The notes under the pieces are model-generated. The model ran no database searches. It was not told where the DNA came from and saw only the letters and a list, made by a program, of their open reading frames with translations. A DNA stretch of 64,000 nt from Brytella acorum. Its GTDB lineage: Bacteria > Pseudomonadota > Alphaproteobacteria > Acetobacterales > Acetobacteraceae. Below are positions 26,383 to 34,344 of this stretch, one piece after another. Made by a program: the position numbers and the translations under genes. Every line of letters begins with the position of its first letter. Within the stretch, counting starts at the first letter, position 1. The DNA lies in assembly GCF_029309905.1 (NCBI RefSeq), contig NZ_JARBJP010000005.1:158825-222824 (forward strand), given 5' to 3'.

Positions 26383-27765
26383 TTAAGAGAGTCTGGATGT
26401 CGCACGTACGACCAGGACGTACGCCAGACCTGTCAGAGACAGACCAAAAATCCACGATAGATCCGCACCACCGAAGAATTGCGCGATCGGACCTTCATAG
26501 AGCTCATTTGAGAGAAAAGGGATCTGCACCAGAAGGCCGAAAACATAGGCGAGCAGGGCGGGAACATTAAAGCGGCCATACACGCCGCCATCAGCCGCGA
26601 AAAACGAGGGGATGTCGTAGCTGCCGTGACGCAGGATATAATAATCCACCAGATTGATCGCCGACCATGGGACCATGATCGCCATCAGCAGTTCAAGAAA
26701 GCCAGCATAGGCTGAGTCGAACTGCGAGGCCATGGCCATCGCCACGAAGAGGGACGCGGCGAGCAGCCCTGTCGTCAGGCCGATTCGCCAGCCGCGCCCG
26801 AAATGTTTCCAGGGGATGATTGTCTGGAAAACGGTAATCGATGACAGGGCGCCGCAATAGAGGTTCATCGCATTGGCGACGATAATGCCGAGCGAGAGAA
26901 CGCCGAGAACGGGCGCGCCCCATCCGCCGAAGGCGCGTGTGAGGACGGCCGTCACCTCCGCGCCCGTGACGATCCCCACGAGCATGGCGATGAAGGAGCC
27001 CAGAACGCATCCCCAGTAGGTGGAATGAAAGGCCTGACGTTCTCCAGACCGACTGCTCGGCAGATAGCGCGAGTAGTCGGAAACATAGGGGGCGTAGGCG
27101 ATCTGCCATAAAGCGGCGATCGACATCGCGCCCAGGAATCCCGGGATCGTATCGTGGCCCCCGGTGATCCACCATGTCGCCGTATGCGGAACATTCATGA
27201 ATGCGACGGCGAGGCACGCAAACACCGCGCCACCACATAGAACGGCCGCGATACGCGTCGCATTGTGAATCGCGCGATAGCCGAACACCGCGGGTATGAG
27301 AGACAGCAGGGAGACGACGATCATGCCCGGTGTGCCGTCGAGGCCTGGGATGATCGACGATAACCCCTGACCGCCCAGAACAAGGTTGGATGCCGAAAAG
27401 CCGAGGAACATGACGACAATCAGCGCCGTCATGGGGGCCGCTCCCAGCATGCCGAACTGCGCGCGGGACTGGACCATCTGCGGGATGCCGAGATGCGGGC
27501 CCTGCGCCGCATGGAGGGCCATGAAGAGACCGCCGACGAGATTGCCCACGAGGGCGGCGGCGAGAGCCGTAAGAGGCGTCAGATGAAACGTGCCGCGCAT
27601 GACGCCGCCTGTCGTGACGGTAAGCATGGTCATGTTGGCGCCAAACCACAGTCCGAAAAGATCCCTGGCCGTTCCGTGACGCTCGGACGTCGGGACCGGG
27701 TAGATGGTCTGGAACTCCACACCCGTATCAGCCGGGGCGTCGGTCATGGTCGGGTGTGCGGTCAT
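26383..27765 (-). CDS. NCS1-family permease (cytosine/purine/allantoin type)
   Basis: The ~460-residue protein starts at ATG 27765, which has AGGTGA upstream; the frame is open to 27930 but without support. It has ~12 membrane segments and NCS1 features: DLFGLWFGANMTMLTVTTGG at the start, PHLGIPQMVQSRAQFG, PYVSDYSRYLPSS and the SAINLVDYY loop. NCS1 proteins symport nucleobases, hydantoins or related nitrogen heterocycles with Na+/H+. It follows the amino-acid ABC transporter genes by 43 nt on the same strand, so it is probably the last gene of the HutC-controlled uptake operon. An imidazole-type substrate is inferred from context only. Confidence 0.87.
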   Translation of the reverse strand: MTAHPTMTDAPADTGVEFQTIYPVPTSERHGTARDLFGLWFGANMTMLTVTTGGVMRGTFHLTPLTALAAALVGNLVGGLFMALHAAQGPHLGIPQMVQSRAQFGMLGAAPMTALIVVMFLGFSASNLVLGGQGLSSIIPGLDGTPGMIVVSLLSLIPAVFGYRAIHNATRIAAVLCGGAVFACLAVAFMNVPHTATWWITGGHDTIPGFLGAMSIAALWQIAYAPYVSDYSRYLPSSRSGERQAFHSTYWGCVLGSFIAMLVGIVTGAEVTAVLTRAFGGWGAPVLGVLSLGIIVANAMNLYCGALSSITVFQTIIPWKHFGRGWRIGLTTGLLAASLFVAMAMASQFDSAYAGFLELLMAIMVPWSAINLVDYYILRHGSYDIPSFFAADGGVYGRFNVPALLAYVFGLLVQIPFLSNELYEGPIAQFFGGADLSWIFGLSLTGLAYVLVVRATSRLS

Positions 27766-27808
27766 AATCACCTGCGTTAGACATTCGGGAAAAATCGGGA
27801 CGCTACGC

Positions 27809-28594
27809 TCAGTGCGCGGCAGCGGCCATAAAAGTCCGGATACGACCGGGATTCGTTTTGTGCAGCAGAAGGGCGGGCGATCCGCTTTCGAGGATATGAC
27901 CATCGGCGCAGAAATGAACCGTCGTCGCAATGCTTTTTACGAGGCGCATGTCATGCGTGACGATCAGCATGGTCATGCCCTCCGCCGAAAGGTCGCGCAT
28001 CACGCTCTGGACTTCCTGGACCAGTCCCGGGTCCAGCGCGCTCGTCGGTTCGTCGAACAGGATGAGCGCGGGTGACATGGCCAGCGCGCGTGCGATCGCC
28101 ACGCGCTGCTTCTGGCCGCCCGAAAGCTGATCGGGATAGAATTCCGCACGATCGAGCATGCCGACGCGCGCGAGGCAGGTGCGCGCGCGTTCGCGCGCTT
28201 CGTCCTTGTGGCGACGCAGGACGACGATCTGACCTTCCATGACGTTTTCGATGACCGTCCGGTGCGAAAACAGATTGAAGTGCTGAAAGACCATCGGCAT
28301 ACGCGCGCGAGCGGCCTGCAGGGCGCGTTCCGGAGCGGTATGGAAAACATTCCCGTCTTCGGAGCACAGGCGCTCGCCAAAAAAGGTGATTTCTCCCGCT
28401 TCCGGTTTTTCGAGAAAGTTGATGCAGCGCAGGATGGTGGACTTTCCGGCCCCGCTCGGCCCGATCAGGCATGCGATTTCGCCCTGGTGGACGGAAAGAT
28501 CGACGCTCTTGAGAACCGGGTTACCGGCATAGGACTTGCGGAGTTGCCGCACCGAGAGAACGGGCGTGGAGGACGGGGCGGAAAAGGCGTTCAA
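27809..28594 (-). CDS. Polar amino-acid ABC transporter ATP-binding protein (HisP/GlnQ type)
   Basis: The 261-residue ATPase has Walker A LIGPSGAGKSTILRCINFLE, the Q-loop in MVFQHFNLFSHRTVIENV, ABC signature LSGGQKQRVAIARAL, Walker B ALILFDEPTSALDPGLV and switch His in LIVTHDMRLV. The RCINFLE and FNLFSH features put it in the polar amino-acid uptake (PAAT) group that includes HisP and GlnQ. Its start overlaps the permease stop by 4 nt. It energises uptake with the permease and binding protein encoded upstream, in a unit headed by the PhyH gene and a HutC-like operator. Confidence 0.93.
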   Translation of the reverse strand: MNAFSAPSSTPVLSVRQLRKSYAGNPVLKSVDLSVHQGEIACLIGPSGAGKSTILRCINFLEKPEAGEITFFGERLCSEDGNVFHTAPERALQAARARMPMVFQHFNLFSHRTVIENVMEGQIVVLRRHKDEARERARTCLARVGMLDRAEFYPDQLSGGQKQRVAIARALAMSPALILFDEPTSALDPGLVQEVQSVMRDLSAEGMTMLIVTHDMRLVKSIATTVHFCADGHILESGSPALLLHKTNPGRIRTFMAAAAH

Positions 28595-29301
28595 CGCGCG
28601 CCCTCCTTGTCCATGGTCAGCGGTATCGTGATGGTGCCGCGCCTGTTGGACGGCGTCAGGCGGATTTCAATCTGGCGGATGATCCGCGCGCTGACGAAGC
28701 TCATCACGAAATAGATGATCGCGACCATGATATAGGTGTTCATGCTGTCGAACGTGTCGGAAATGACGATCGTTGCGTGCCGCAGGAGTTCGTTGACCGA
28801 AATGAACGAGACCAGCGAACAGTCCTTGAGCAGGGCAACGAAATAGCCGCCGAGCGTGGGGAGGCAAGCCAGCCCGGCCTGTGGAATCACCACGCGCCGG
28901 TACACGGCGACAGGCGACATGCCCAGCGATATCGCGGCGGCCTTCTGTCCCGGATCGACGGCCGAGATGGCGGCGCGGAATACTTCGGAAAGATAGGCCG
29001 CGAGATTGAGCGTCAGACCCGCGATTCCCGCCCAGAACGCACTCAGGACGATCCCGGCCTCCGGCAGCGAGAAATAGATCAGCAGCAGTTGTACGATCAG
29101 CGGTGTATCGCGGATGATCTCCACGAAGACGTCGAGCGGCAGGCGGAGGACACGTCGGGGTGAGAGGCGACCGATCGCAAGGAAAAAGCCAAGAAGCGTG
29201 CCGAGAATCATGGAGATCAGCGAAAGTTCGATCGTGACCAGCGCGCCTTTGAGGAGGAACGGCAGGTGTTCGGGTACTTCGAGAAAAAAGAAATTATACA
29301 T
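28591..29301 (-). CDS. Polar amino-acid ABC transporter permease (HisM/GlnP type)
   Basis: The 236-residue inner-membrane protein has about five membrane segments and the PAAT permease EAA loop: LSEVFRAAISAVDPGQKAAA and AISLGMSPVAVYRRVVIPQA. It begins FFLEVPEHLPFLLKGALVTI, typical of the HisM/GlnP group, and probably acts as a homodimer since only one permease gene is present. It overlaps the ATPase gene by 4 nt and follows the binding-protein gene by 9 nt. The substrate is predicted to be histidine or a related compound because of the hut context (inference). Confidence 0.92.
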   Translation of the reverse strand: MYNFFFLEVPEHLPFLLKGALVTIELSLISMILGTLLGFFLAIGRLSPRRVLRLPLDVFVEIIRDTPLIVQLLLIYFSLPEAGIVLSAFWAGIAGLTLNLAAYLSEVFRAAISAVDPGQKAAAISLGMSPVAVYRRVVIPQAGLACLPTLGGYFVALLKDCSLVSFISVNELLRHATIVISDTFDSMNTYIMVAIIYFVMSFVSARIIRQIEIRLTPSNRRGTITIPLTMDKEGAR

Positions 29302-29310
29302 GCGGTACGC

Positions 29311-30213
29311 TCAACCCTGTTCGCCTGTTCGGGCGCGGCCCCCGGGCGTCGTGGAGGACGTCTTGAGGAGGTGATCCTGTTGCGGTTCCCATACGCCGTA
29401 ACGTTTGAGGATCGTTCTGATGGTGCCATCTTTTCGCATGCTGTCCAGAGCGGTATCGATGGAGGCCAGCAGATCAGGACAATGCTCCGGCACGACGACG
29501 CCCTCGCTGCCGAGGCGGTAGGGCGCGGCGGCCTCGGCGGCGACCCACCGGGGCTTGGGCGTGTAGAAAAGCGGGCTGCCGACCGTGCGCAGGCCTTTGA
29601 AATGCGTCTGCTGGGCGTGGAGCGTGCCCTGATCGACGACGACCGCATCGACCTGACCGTTATGCAGCGCCAGGAAAGGATCGCCGAACGTGTCGTAATC
29701 GGCGACGCTGGCGGCGATGCCGCGTTCGACCAGACCGTGAGCCGTCGCCGAATCGTTGGTGCCCAGAACCGAGCCGATCGTCCTGCCCTTCAGATCGGCG
29801 AGCGTGTGGATCGGCGAATTCTCGGGAACGATCACATAGTCGTACAGCATGAAATAGGGCGACGAGAACAGCACATGCCCCATCACGCGGCGTTCCTGCG
29901 TGATGTTGACGTCCGACAGAACGATGTCCCATCGGCCCGCCTTGAGGCCAGGAACCATGGTGGACCACTCGGTAATCATGAATTCCGAGCGCGGAAGTCC
30001 CATGCGGCGCGTCAGTTCATGCAGGAGATCGGCGTCGATGCCGTGATAGACGCCGTCGCGATCCTGCCAGAGCGACGGGTGCGCGCCGAGTAGTCCGTTG
30101 CCCACGCGCATGACGCCTGCCGCGCGGATGTCATCCAGGCAACCGGCCAGGGCAGCGCCGGGCAGGAGGCAGATCGAGAGCGCAAGCGCGCAGAGGAGCC
30201 ACCGCAATTTCAC
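29311..30213 (-). CDS. Amino-acid ABC transporter periplasmic substrate-binding protein
   Basis: About 300 residues from a GTG at 30213 that overlaps the PhyH stop (GTGA). The signal peptide is KLRWLLCALALSICLLPGAALA. The mature protein is a PBPb-type bilobed binder: IRAAGVMRVGNG, YHGIDADLLHELTRRMG, GLKAGRWDIVLSDVNIT, LADLKGRTIGSVLGTN, GQVDAVVVDQGTL and MRKDGTIRTILKRYG. The continuous frame upstream to 31059 is a shadow of the PhyH gene, so GTG is the sensible start. It captures the ligand for the adjacent permease and ATPase. The tight overlap with an oxygenase gene suggests that ligand and oxygenase substrate are related. Confidence 0.9.
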   Translation of the reverse strand: MKLRWLLCALALSICLLPGAALAGCLDDIRAAGVMRVGNGLLGAHPSLWQDRDGVYHGIDADLLHELTRRMGLPRSEFMITEWSTMVPGLKAGRWDIVLSDVNITQERRVMGHVLFSSPYFMLYDYVIVPENSPIHTLADLKGRTIGSVLGTNDSATAHGLVERGIAASVADYDTFGDPFLALHNGQVDAVVVDQGTLHAQQTHFKGLRTVGSPLFYTPKPRWVAAEAAAPYRLGSEGVVVPEHCPDLLASIDTALDSMRKDGTIRTILKRYGVWEPQQDHLLKTSSTTPGGRARTGEQG

Positions 30214-31025
30214 GCCGGAGCAGGATACAGGAGAGGAAAATCGTCCCCGACGAGCGGGTCGCCGTCGTGCAGGGAGAGGTGGGAAAAAGGCGGTGATCCC
30301 TTGCCGCCCCGGTCGGCGAAGGTGGTTTCGTCCCCGACGAGCCGCGCGGAAAACACACGTCGGCGATCGATGGCCCCGACGGTCGCGGCAGCGCCATGCA
30401 CGGTTCCGAAGTCGAATGCGACGGCGTCTCCGGGCGCCATGTCCCAGGCGAGAATCCGATAGTTTTCGCGGGCGGCGTCGATGTCCGGCATCGGCGTGCT
30501 CTCGTCCCCGGCATAGAGGGGCGTGCCGTCGAAGCGCATGGGCTTGTGGTCCCGCCCCCATCGATGGGAGCCCGCGACGCATTCCAGCGCATTGGCGGCC
30601 GGCACGGGATCGAGGGGAATCCAGAAACTGACCGTCTTCGGTCCACGAGCGCAGTAATAGGGGCGATCCTGGTGCCAGGGCGTCACCAGAGATGTACCGG
30701 GTTCCTTGACCAGAACATGATCGTGAAAAAACCGAACCTCGCGCGCGCCCATGAGTTGGGCGGCGAGCGAGCCGATGCCGGAACGTTCTATAAAGGTGCG
30801 GAATTCCGGGATGCGTTGCCAGTTGCACAGATCCTGAAAGAACGGGGCTGACCCTTGAGGCTGGTAGGAGCGTTCCAGAGGACTCGGATCCGCCATGAGG
30901 CGCTCGATTCCGGCGCGCAGGGTATCGGCCCAGGGCGAGAAGGCGCCGCGAAGCACGGCGGCGCCATCGTTGCGGAAGGCGTTGATCTGTGAGTCCGAGA
31001 GAGGCGTTGGTGCGGGCGATGACAT
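30210..31025 (-). CDS. Phytanoyl-CoA dioxygenase (PhyH)-family 2-oxoglutarate/Fe(II) oxygenase
   Basis: The 271-residue double-stranded beta-helix oxygenase has iron ligands in TPWHQDRPYY (HxD) and DFGTVHGAAA (distal His). The 2OG-binding Arg is probably in VFSARLVGDE. PhyH proteins hydroxylate many small molecules, including free amino acids, betaines and phosphonates, and can demethylate heteroatoms through hydroxylation. It is the first gene of the operon with the amino-acid ABC transporter, overlaps the binding-protein gene by 4 nt, and lies 45 nt from a HutC-like operator. I infer action on a histidine-like or imidazole compound brought in by that transporter. Substrate unproven. Confidence 0.85.
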   Translation of the reverse strand: MSSPAPTPLSDSQINAFRNDGAAVLRGAFSPWADTLRAGIERLMADPSPLERSYQPQGSAPFFQDLCNWQRIPEFRTFIERSGIGSLAAQLMGAREVRFFHDHVLVKEPGTSLVTPWHQDRPYYCARGPKTVSFWIPLDPVPAANALECVAGSHRWGRDHKPMRFDGTPLYAGDESTPMPDIDAARENYRILAWDMAPGDAVAFDFGTVHGAAATVGAIDRRRVFSARLVGDETTFADRGGKGSPPFSHLSLHDGDPLVGDDFPLLYPAPA

Positions 31026-31069
31026 CGTCCGTGAAACTCCTGCATGGCCGCGGAAGCACTGAGCCTATG

Positions 31070-31082
31070 TTGTCTGTACAAG
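31070..31082. promoter_or_regulatory. HutC-like operator upstream of phyH-ABC operon
   Basis: TTGTCTGTACAAG matches the palindromic HutC-type site CTTGTATGTACAAG at all but one position of the aligned stretch. It lies 45 nt before the PhyH ATG on the minus strand. In the same 202-bp divergent gap a second site serves the aminotransferase operon. Confidence 0.7.
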
Positions 31083-31193
31083 AATGGTCAATCCTATTTC
31101 GAAACGAGGAGGCCGTTTTTGTCCGATCGGCGCTTATGGCGTTGCAGAAGCGAAAAACGTTTCGATAACGCTCGACCTCCGCATGGGCTTATG

Positions 31194-31207
31194 CTTGTAT
31201 ATACGTG
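31194..31207. promoter_or_regulatory. HutC-like operator upstream of the aminotransferase operon
   Basis: CTTGTATATACGTG shares its first 11 bases with the site in front of hutU (39852). It ends 20 nt before the aminotransferase ATG, where bound repressor would block transcription. Confidence 0.75.
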
Positions 31208-31227
31208 ACTGAACAGGAGAGCCGGTC

Positions 31228-32382
31228 ATGTTGTCCGAACCCCCGTCTTTTGGTACGCCACTCGCCTGCCGCCCGGAAATCGCGCGGTTGCCGCCTTATA
31301 ATGCGGGGCTGGGCACCGACGCCGTCAAGGCACGATACGGGGTTGCGTCCGTGGTGAAGCTGGGGAGCAACGAAAATCCGTACGGTCCGCCTCCGAGCGT
31401 CAGGGATGCCCTGTCCGATCTCGTGAGCCACGTCGCCCTCTATCCCGAAGCCGATCGGCCACTACGCAGCCTGATTGCCGGGGGACTCGGCGAAGCCGAA
31501 TCGCGCATCGTACTGGGCAATGGTTCCGAACAGATCATCCGCATGATTCCCGAAGCCTATGTCTCGCCGGGTGATCGGATCGTGACGGTCATTCCTTCTT
31601 TCGGCCTGCATATTCTGGACGCCGAGGCGATGGGCGGGCTCGTCGAGGCCGTGCCGGTCACCGATTCCTGCGAATTCGACCTGCCCGCGATGATCGAGGC
31701 TGTCTCAAAGCCGCTCAGGATGCTGATTTTCTCCAATCCGTCCAATCCGGTCGGCTGCACGATGGGGGAAAGCGATCTGCGCGCGCTTATCGCGGCCTGC
31801 CCGCCGGATTGCCTGATCGTCGTGGACGAAGCCTATCGCGAATATGCCGAGCTTGATCCGTCCTATCCGCAGGCGCGAGAGATCCTGCGCGCGCAGAGTC
31901 GGCCATGGATCGTCCTGCGGACGTTCTCCAAGGCCTACGGCCTGGCAGGACTGCGCATCGGCTATGCCGTGACGTCGTCCGACGAGATCGCCCGAACGCT
32001 GGGAGTCGTGCGCGACCCGTTCAATACGAACATCGCCGCCCAGTTGGCCGCGATCGGGGCCTTGAAAGGCGCGGACCATGTGCGCCGAAGCGTCGAGCGC
32101 ACGGCGCTCGATCGGGAGTTCCTGCGCGCGGAACTTGAGACTCTGGGGCTCGAGGTCGCGCCGTCGCTCGGCAATTTCCTCTTTTTTCGTTCTCCCGTGC
32201 CGTCTGGTGAGTTGGCCGAGCTGCTGCTGCGTCAGGGCGTGATCGTCAAGCCGTGGAAAGAGAGCGGCTATACGGACCGGGTGCGCGTGAGTATTGGCCT
32301 TCCCGAAGAAAACGCGCGCTTCCTTGCGGTTCTCTCCAACGTCCTCAAAACTGTGGCCGTCCCAGAAACCGTGGAGGCCTGA
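31228..32382 (+). CDS. Histidinol-phosphate-type aminotransferase, predicted histidine/imidazolepyruvate aminotransferase
   Basis: The 384-residue PLP fold-type I enzyme shows KLGSNENPYGPPPSV (HisC start), VLGNGSEQIIRMI, FSNPSNPVGC, IVVDEAYREYAE and the PLP Lys in LRTFSKAYGLAGLRIGYAV. It belongs to the HisC/imidazole-acetol-phosphate family. Because it heads an operon with a 2-hydroxyacid dehydrogenase, HutD and a 2OG oxygenase behind a HutC-like operator, it more likely interconverts histidine and imidazolepyruvate in catabolism than serving histidine synthesis (inference). No other his biosynthesis gene is present. ATG 31228 follows CAGGAGAG. Confidence 0.9.
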   Translation: MLSEPPSFGTPLACRPEIARLPPYNAGLGTDAVKARYGVASVVKLGSNENPYGPPPSVRDALSDLVSHVALYPEADRPLRSLIAGGLGEAESRIVLGNGSEQIIRMIPEAYVSPGDRIVTVIPSFGLHILDAEAMGGLVEAVPVTDSCEFDLPAMIEAVSKPLRMLIFSNPSNPVGCTMGESDLRALIAACPPDCLIVVDEAYREYAELDPSYPQAREILRAQSRPWIVLRTFSKAYGLAGLRIGYAVTSSDEIARTLGVVRDPFNTNIAAQLAAIGALKGADHVRRSVERTALDREFLRAELETLGLEVAPSLGNFLFFRSPVPSGELAELLLRQGVIVKPWKESGYTDRVRVSIGLPEENARFLAVLSNVLKTVAVPETVEA

Positions 32383-32390
32383 CAGACATC

Positions 32391-33782
32391 ATGAGCGCGG
32401 AGAGGATCGAAGCCGCCATTGCGGAACTGGCGGCGCATTTTGGCGATCGCCTGTCACGCAATATGTCCGTGCGCGAGTCGCACGCGCATGGAGAGGGCTA
32501 TCATGAGCAGCATTTCCCGCATGCCGTGGTCTTTGTCGAAAGCACGGAAGACGTTTCCGCCGCTCTGAAGATCTGCGACGCCCATCATGCGCCGGTCATA
32601 GCCTTTGGCGGCGGCACGTCTCTCGAAGGGCAGCTGAACGCCATCGAGGGTGGGATTTCGCTCGATCTGTCGCGCATGACGGCCGTGCTCGAAGTCAATG
32701 CGGGCGATCTCGACTGCCGCGTTCAGGCGGGCGTCACGCGGCAGGAGCTGAACGTTTATCTGCGGGACGAAGGGCTGTTCTTTCCGGTCGATCCCGGCGG
32801 CGAGGCCACGATCGGCGGGATGTGCGCGACGCGTGCGTCGGGTACCGGCGCCGTGCGATACGGCACGATCCGCGAGAACGTGCTGGGGCTGACGGTCGTG
32901 CTGGCGGACGGGCGCGTCATGCGGGTCGGGCGTCGGGTGCGTAAATCGGCGATGGGCTACGATCTGACCCATCTCATGATCGGCTCCGAAGGCACGCTCG
33001 GCATCATTACCGAAATCCAGTTGCGGCTTCACGGCATCCCCGAAACGACGGCGGCGGCCGTCTGTCAGTTCGAGACGCTGGCGGATTGCGTGGAAACGGC
33101 GGTTCAGGTCATGCAGATGGGCGTGCCGATCGGCCGCATGGAACTGCTTGACGACGTGCAGATGGATGCGTGCATCGCATACTCGAAACTCGAGGGCTAT
33201 CGCGCGGTGCCGACGATGTTCTTCGAATTCGCGGGCGGACCGGCCTCTGTGCGGGAGCAGATCGAGACCGTCGAGGCGATCGTCGCCGAGAATGGCGGTT
33301 CGGCGTTTCGCTGGAGCACGCAGCCCGAGGAGCGGGCCGCGCTGTGGAAGGCGCGACATGCGGTGTACTGGGCCTGTCTCGCTTACCGGCCCGGCTATAC
33401 CGGCATTTCGACGGACGCCATCGTGCCGATCTCGGCCCTGACGGAGATGATTCTCGGCGCCCGGAGCGATATCGAGGCCTCGGGGATCACCGCGCCGATC
33501 GTCGGGCATATCGGCGACGGCAATTTCCATACGGTGATGCTCGTGCCTCCCGGCCCGGATGGCATCGCGAAAGCCCATGACCTCGATCGCAGACTGATCG
33601 CGCGCGCGCTCTCCCTTGGTGGATCAGCGAGCGGAGAGCATGGCGTCGGACTGGCCAAGATGGAATTCATGGCCGATGAGCATGACGCCGTTTCGCTCGA
33701 TGTCATGCGCGCCATCAAGGCGACGCTCGATCCGAACGCCATTCTCAATCCCGGCAAAATGCTGCCGCCCGTCACGACATGA
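32391..33782 (+). CDS. FAD-linked D-2-hydroxyacid dehydrogenase (GlcD/D-LDH family)
   Basis: About 463 residues from ATG 32391; the frame is open to 32253 inside the aminotransferase gene, but the family start fits here. The N-terminal FAD_binding_4 domain has VIAFGGGTSLEGQLNA, FFPVDPGGEATIGGMCATRA and a further GSEGTLGIITE. The C-terminal FAD-oxidase domain has VGHIGDGNFHTVML and GSASGEHGVGLAKMEFM. Relatives oxidise D-lactate, glycolate or other D-2-hydroxyacids and pass electrons to quinone or cytochrome. Next to an imidazolepyruvate-type aminotransferase and under a HutC-like site, I predict oxidation of D-imidazole-lactate to imidazolepyruvate. It overlaps hutD by 4 nt. Confidence 0.88.
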   Translation: MSAERIEAAIAELAAHFGDRLSRNMSVRESHAHGEGYHEQHFPHAVVFVESTEDVSAALKICDAHHAPVIAFGGGTSLEGQLNAIEGGISLDLSRMTAVLEVNAGDLDCRVQAGVTRQELNVYLRDEGLFFPVDPGGEATIGGMCATRASGTGAVRYGTIRENVLGLTVVLADGRVMRVGRRVRKSAMGYDLTHLMIGSEGTLGIITEIQLRLHGIPETTAAAVCQFETLADCVETAVQVMQMGVPIGRMELLDDVQMDACIAYSKLEGYRAVPTMFFEFAGGPASVREQIETVEAIVAENGGSAFRWSTQPEERAALWKARHAVYWACLAYRPGYTGISTDAIVPISALTEMILGARSDIEASGITAPIVGHIGDGNFHTVMLVPPGPDGIAKAHDLDRRLIARALSLGGSASGEHGVGLAKMEFMADEHDAVSLDVMRAIKATLDPNAILNPGKMLPPVTT

Positions 33783-34327
33783 CGATCGCGGTTTCGCTCG
33801 TCGCGTCGTTTCCATCGCGTCCCTGGCGCAACGGGAGAGGCATGACGCGTGAAATCGCGGCCGGTGAGGGATGGCGGGTCAGTCTCGCGGATATCGACGC
33901 CGACGGAGAGTTCTCCACCTTCCCCGGACTGAAGCGCAGTCTCGCGCTCGCCTCGGCCGGGCGGCTTACCTTGACGGGCCTGTCGCCAGCTGCCGTTACG
34001 CTTGAGGCGCGCGGCGATATCGTTCGTTTCGACGGGAGCGAGACCGTCTCGGCCTGCTGTCACGGCCAGTCTCTCCGGGCCTTCAACCTGATGGCCCGCG
34101 CCGGGATACGGGCCGGGCTTGCGCTTCATGACCGCGCTTTCGCCCTGCCCGCCGGGGCGCGGTTCGTTCTGCTGCCGCTTGCGGGCGTCTGGTCTGTCGA
34201 GGGCGCATCCCGCAGCGTCTCTCCCGATTGGATCGCCATGGGGGGCGGTGACGGGCGATCTCTTTTTCTCCGTCCGGATGGCCATGCTTCGGCCTGTCTG
34301 GCGGCTTGCGTTTTTCAGACAACCTGA
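33779..34327 (+). CDS. hutD: HutD-family protein
   Basis: The 182-residue cupin-fold protein matches HutD: PWRNGRGMTREIAAGEGWRV, SLADIDADGEFSTFPGLKR, GDIVRFDGSE and FNLMARAG. HutD occurs only with hut genes. In pseudomonads it has been proposed to act as a governor that limits hut expression, perhaps by binding urocanate or formylglutamate. Its ATG overlaps the dehydrogenase stop (ATGA), so it is the third gene of the aminotransferase operon. Its presence here, away from hutUH, ties that operon to histidine catabolism. Confidence 0.88.
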   Translation: MTIAVSLVASFPSRPWRNGRGMTREIAAGEGWRVSLADIDADGEFSTFPGLKRSLALASAGRLTLTGLSPAAVTLEARGDIVRFDGSETVSACCHGQSLRAFNLMARAGIRAGLALHDRAFALPAGARFVLLPLAGVWSVEGASRSVSPDWIAMGGGDGRSLFLRPDGHASACLAACVFQTT

Positions 34328-34344
34328 TTTCCCGAGGGCGATTC

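Noticed and set aside
30214..31059. Open-frame extension of the ABC binding-protein gene through the PhyH gene
   Set aside because: It is the other-frame shadow of the PhyH gene; the signal peptide starts at GTG 30213, where the real protein begins.
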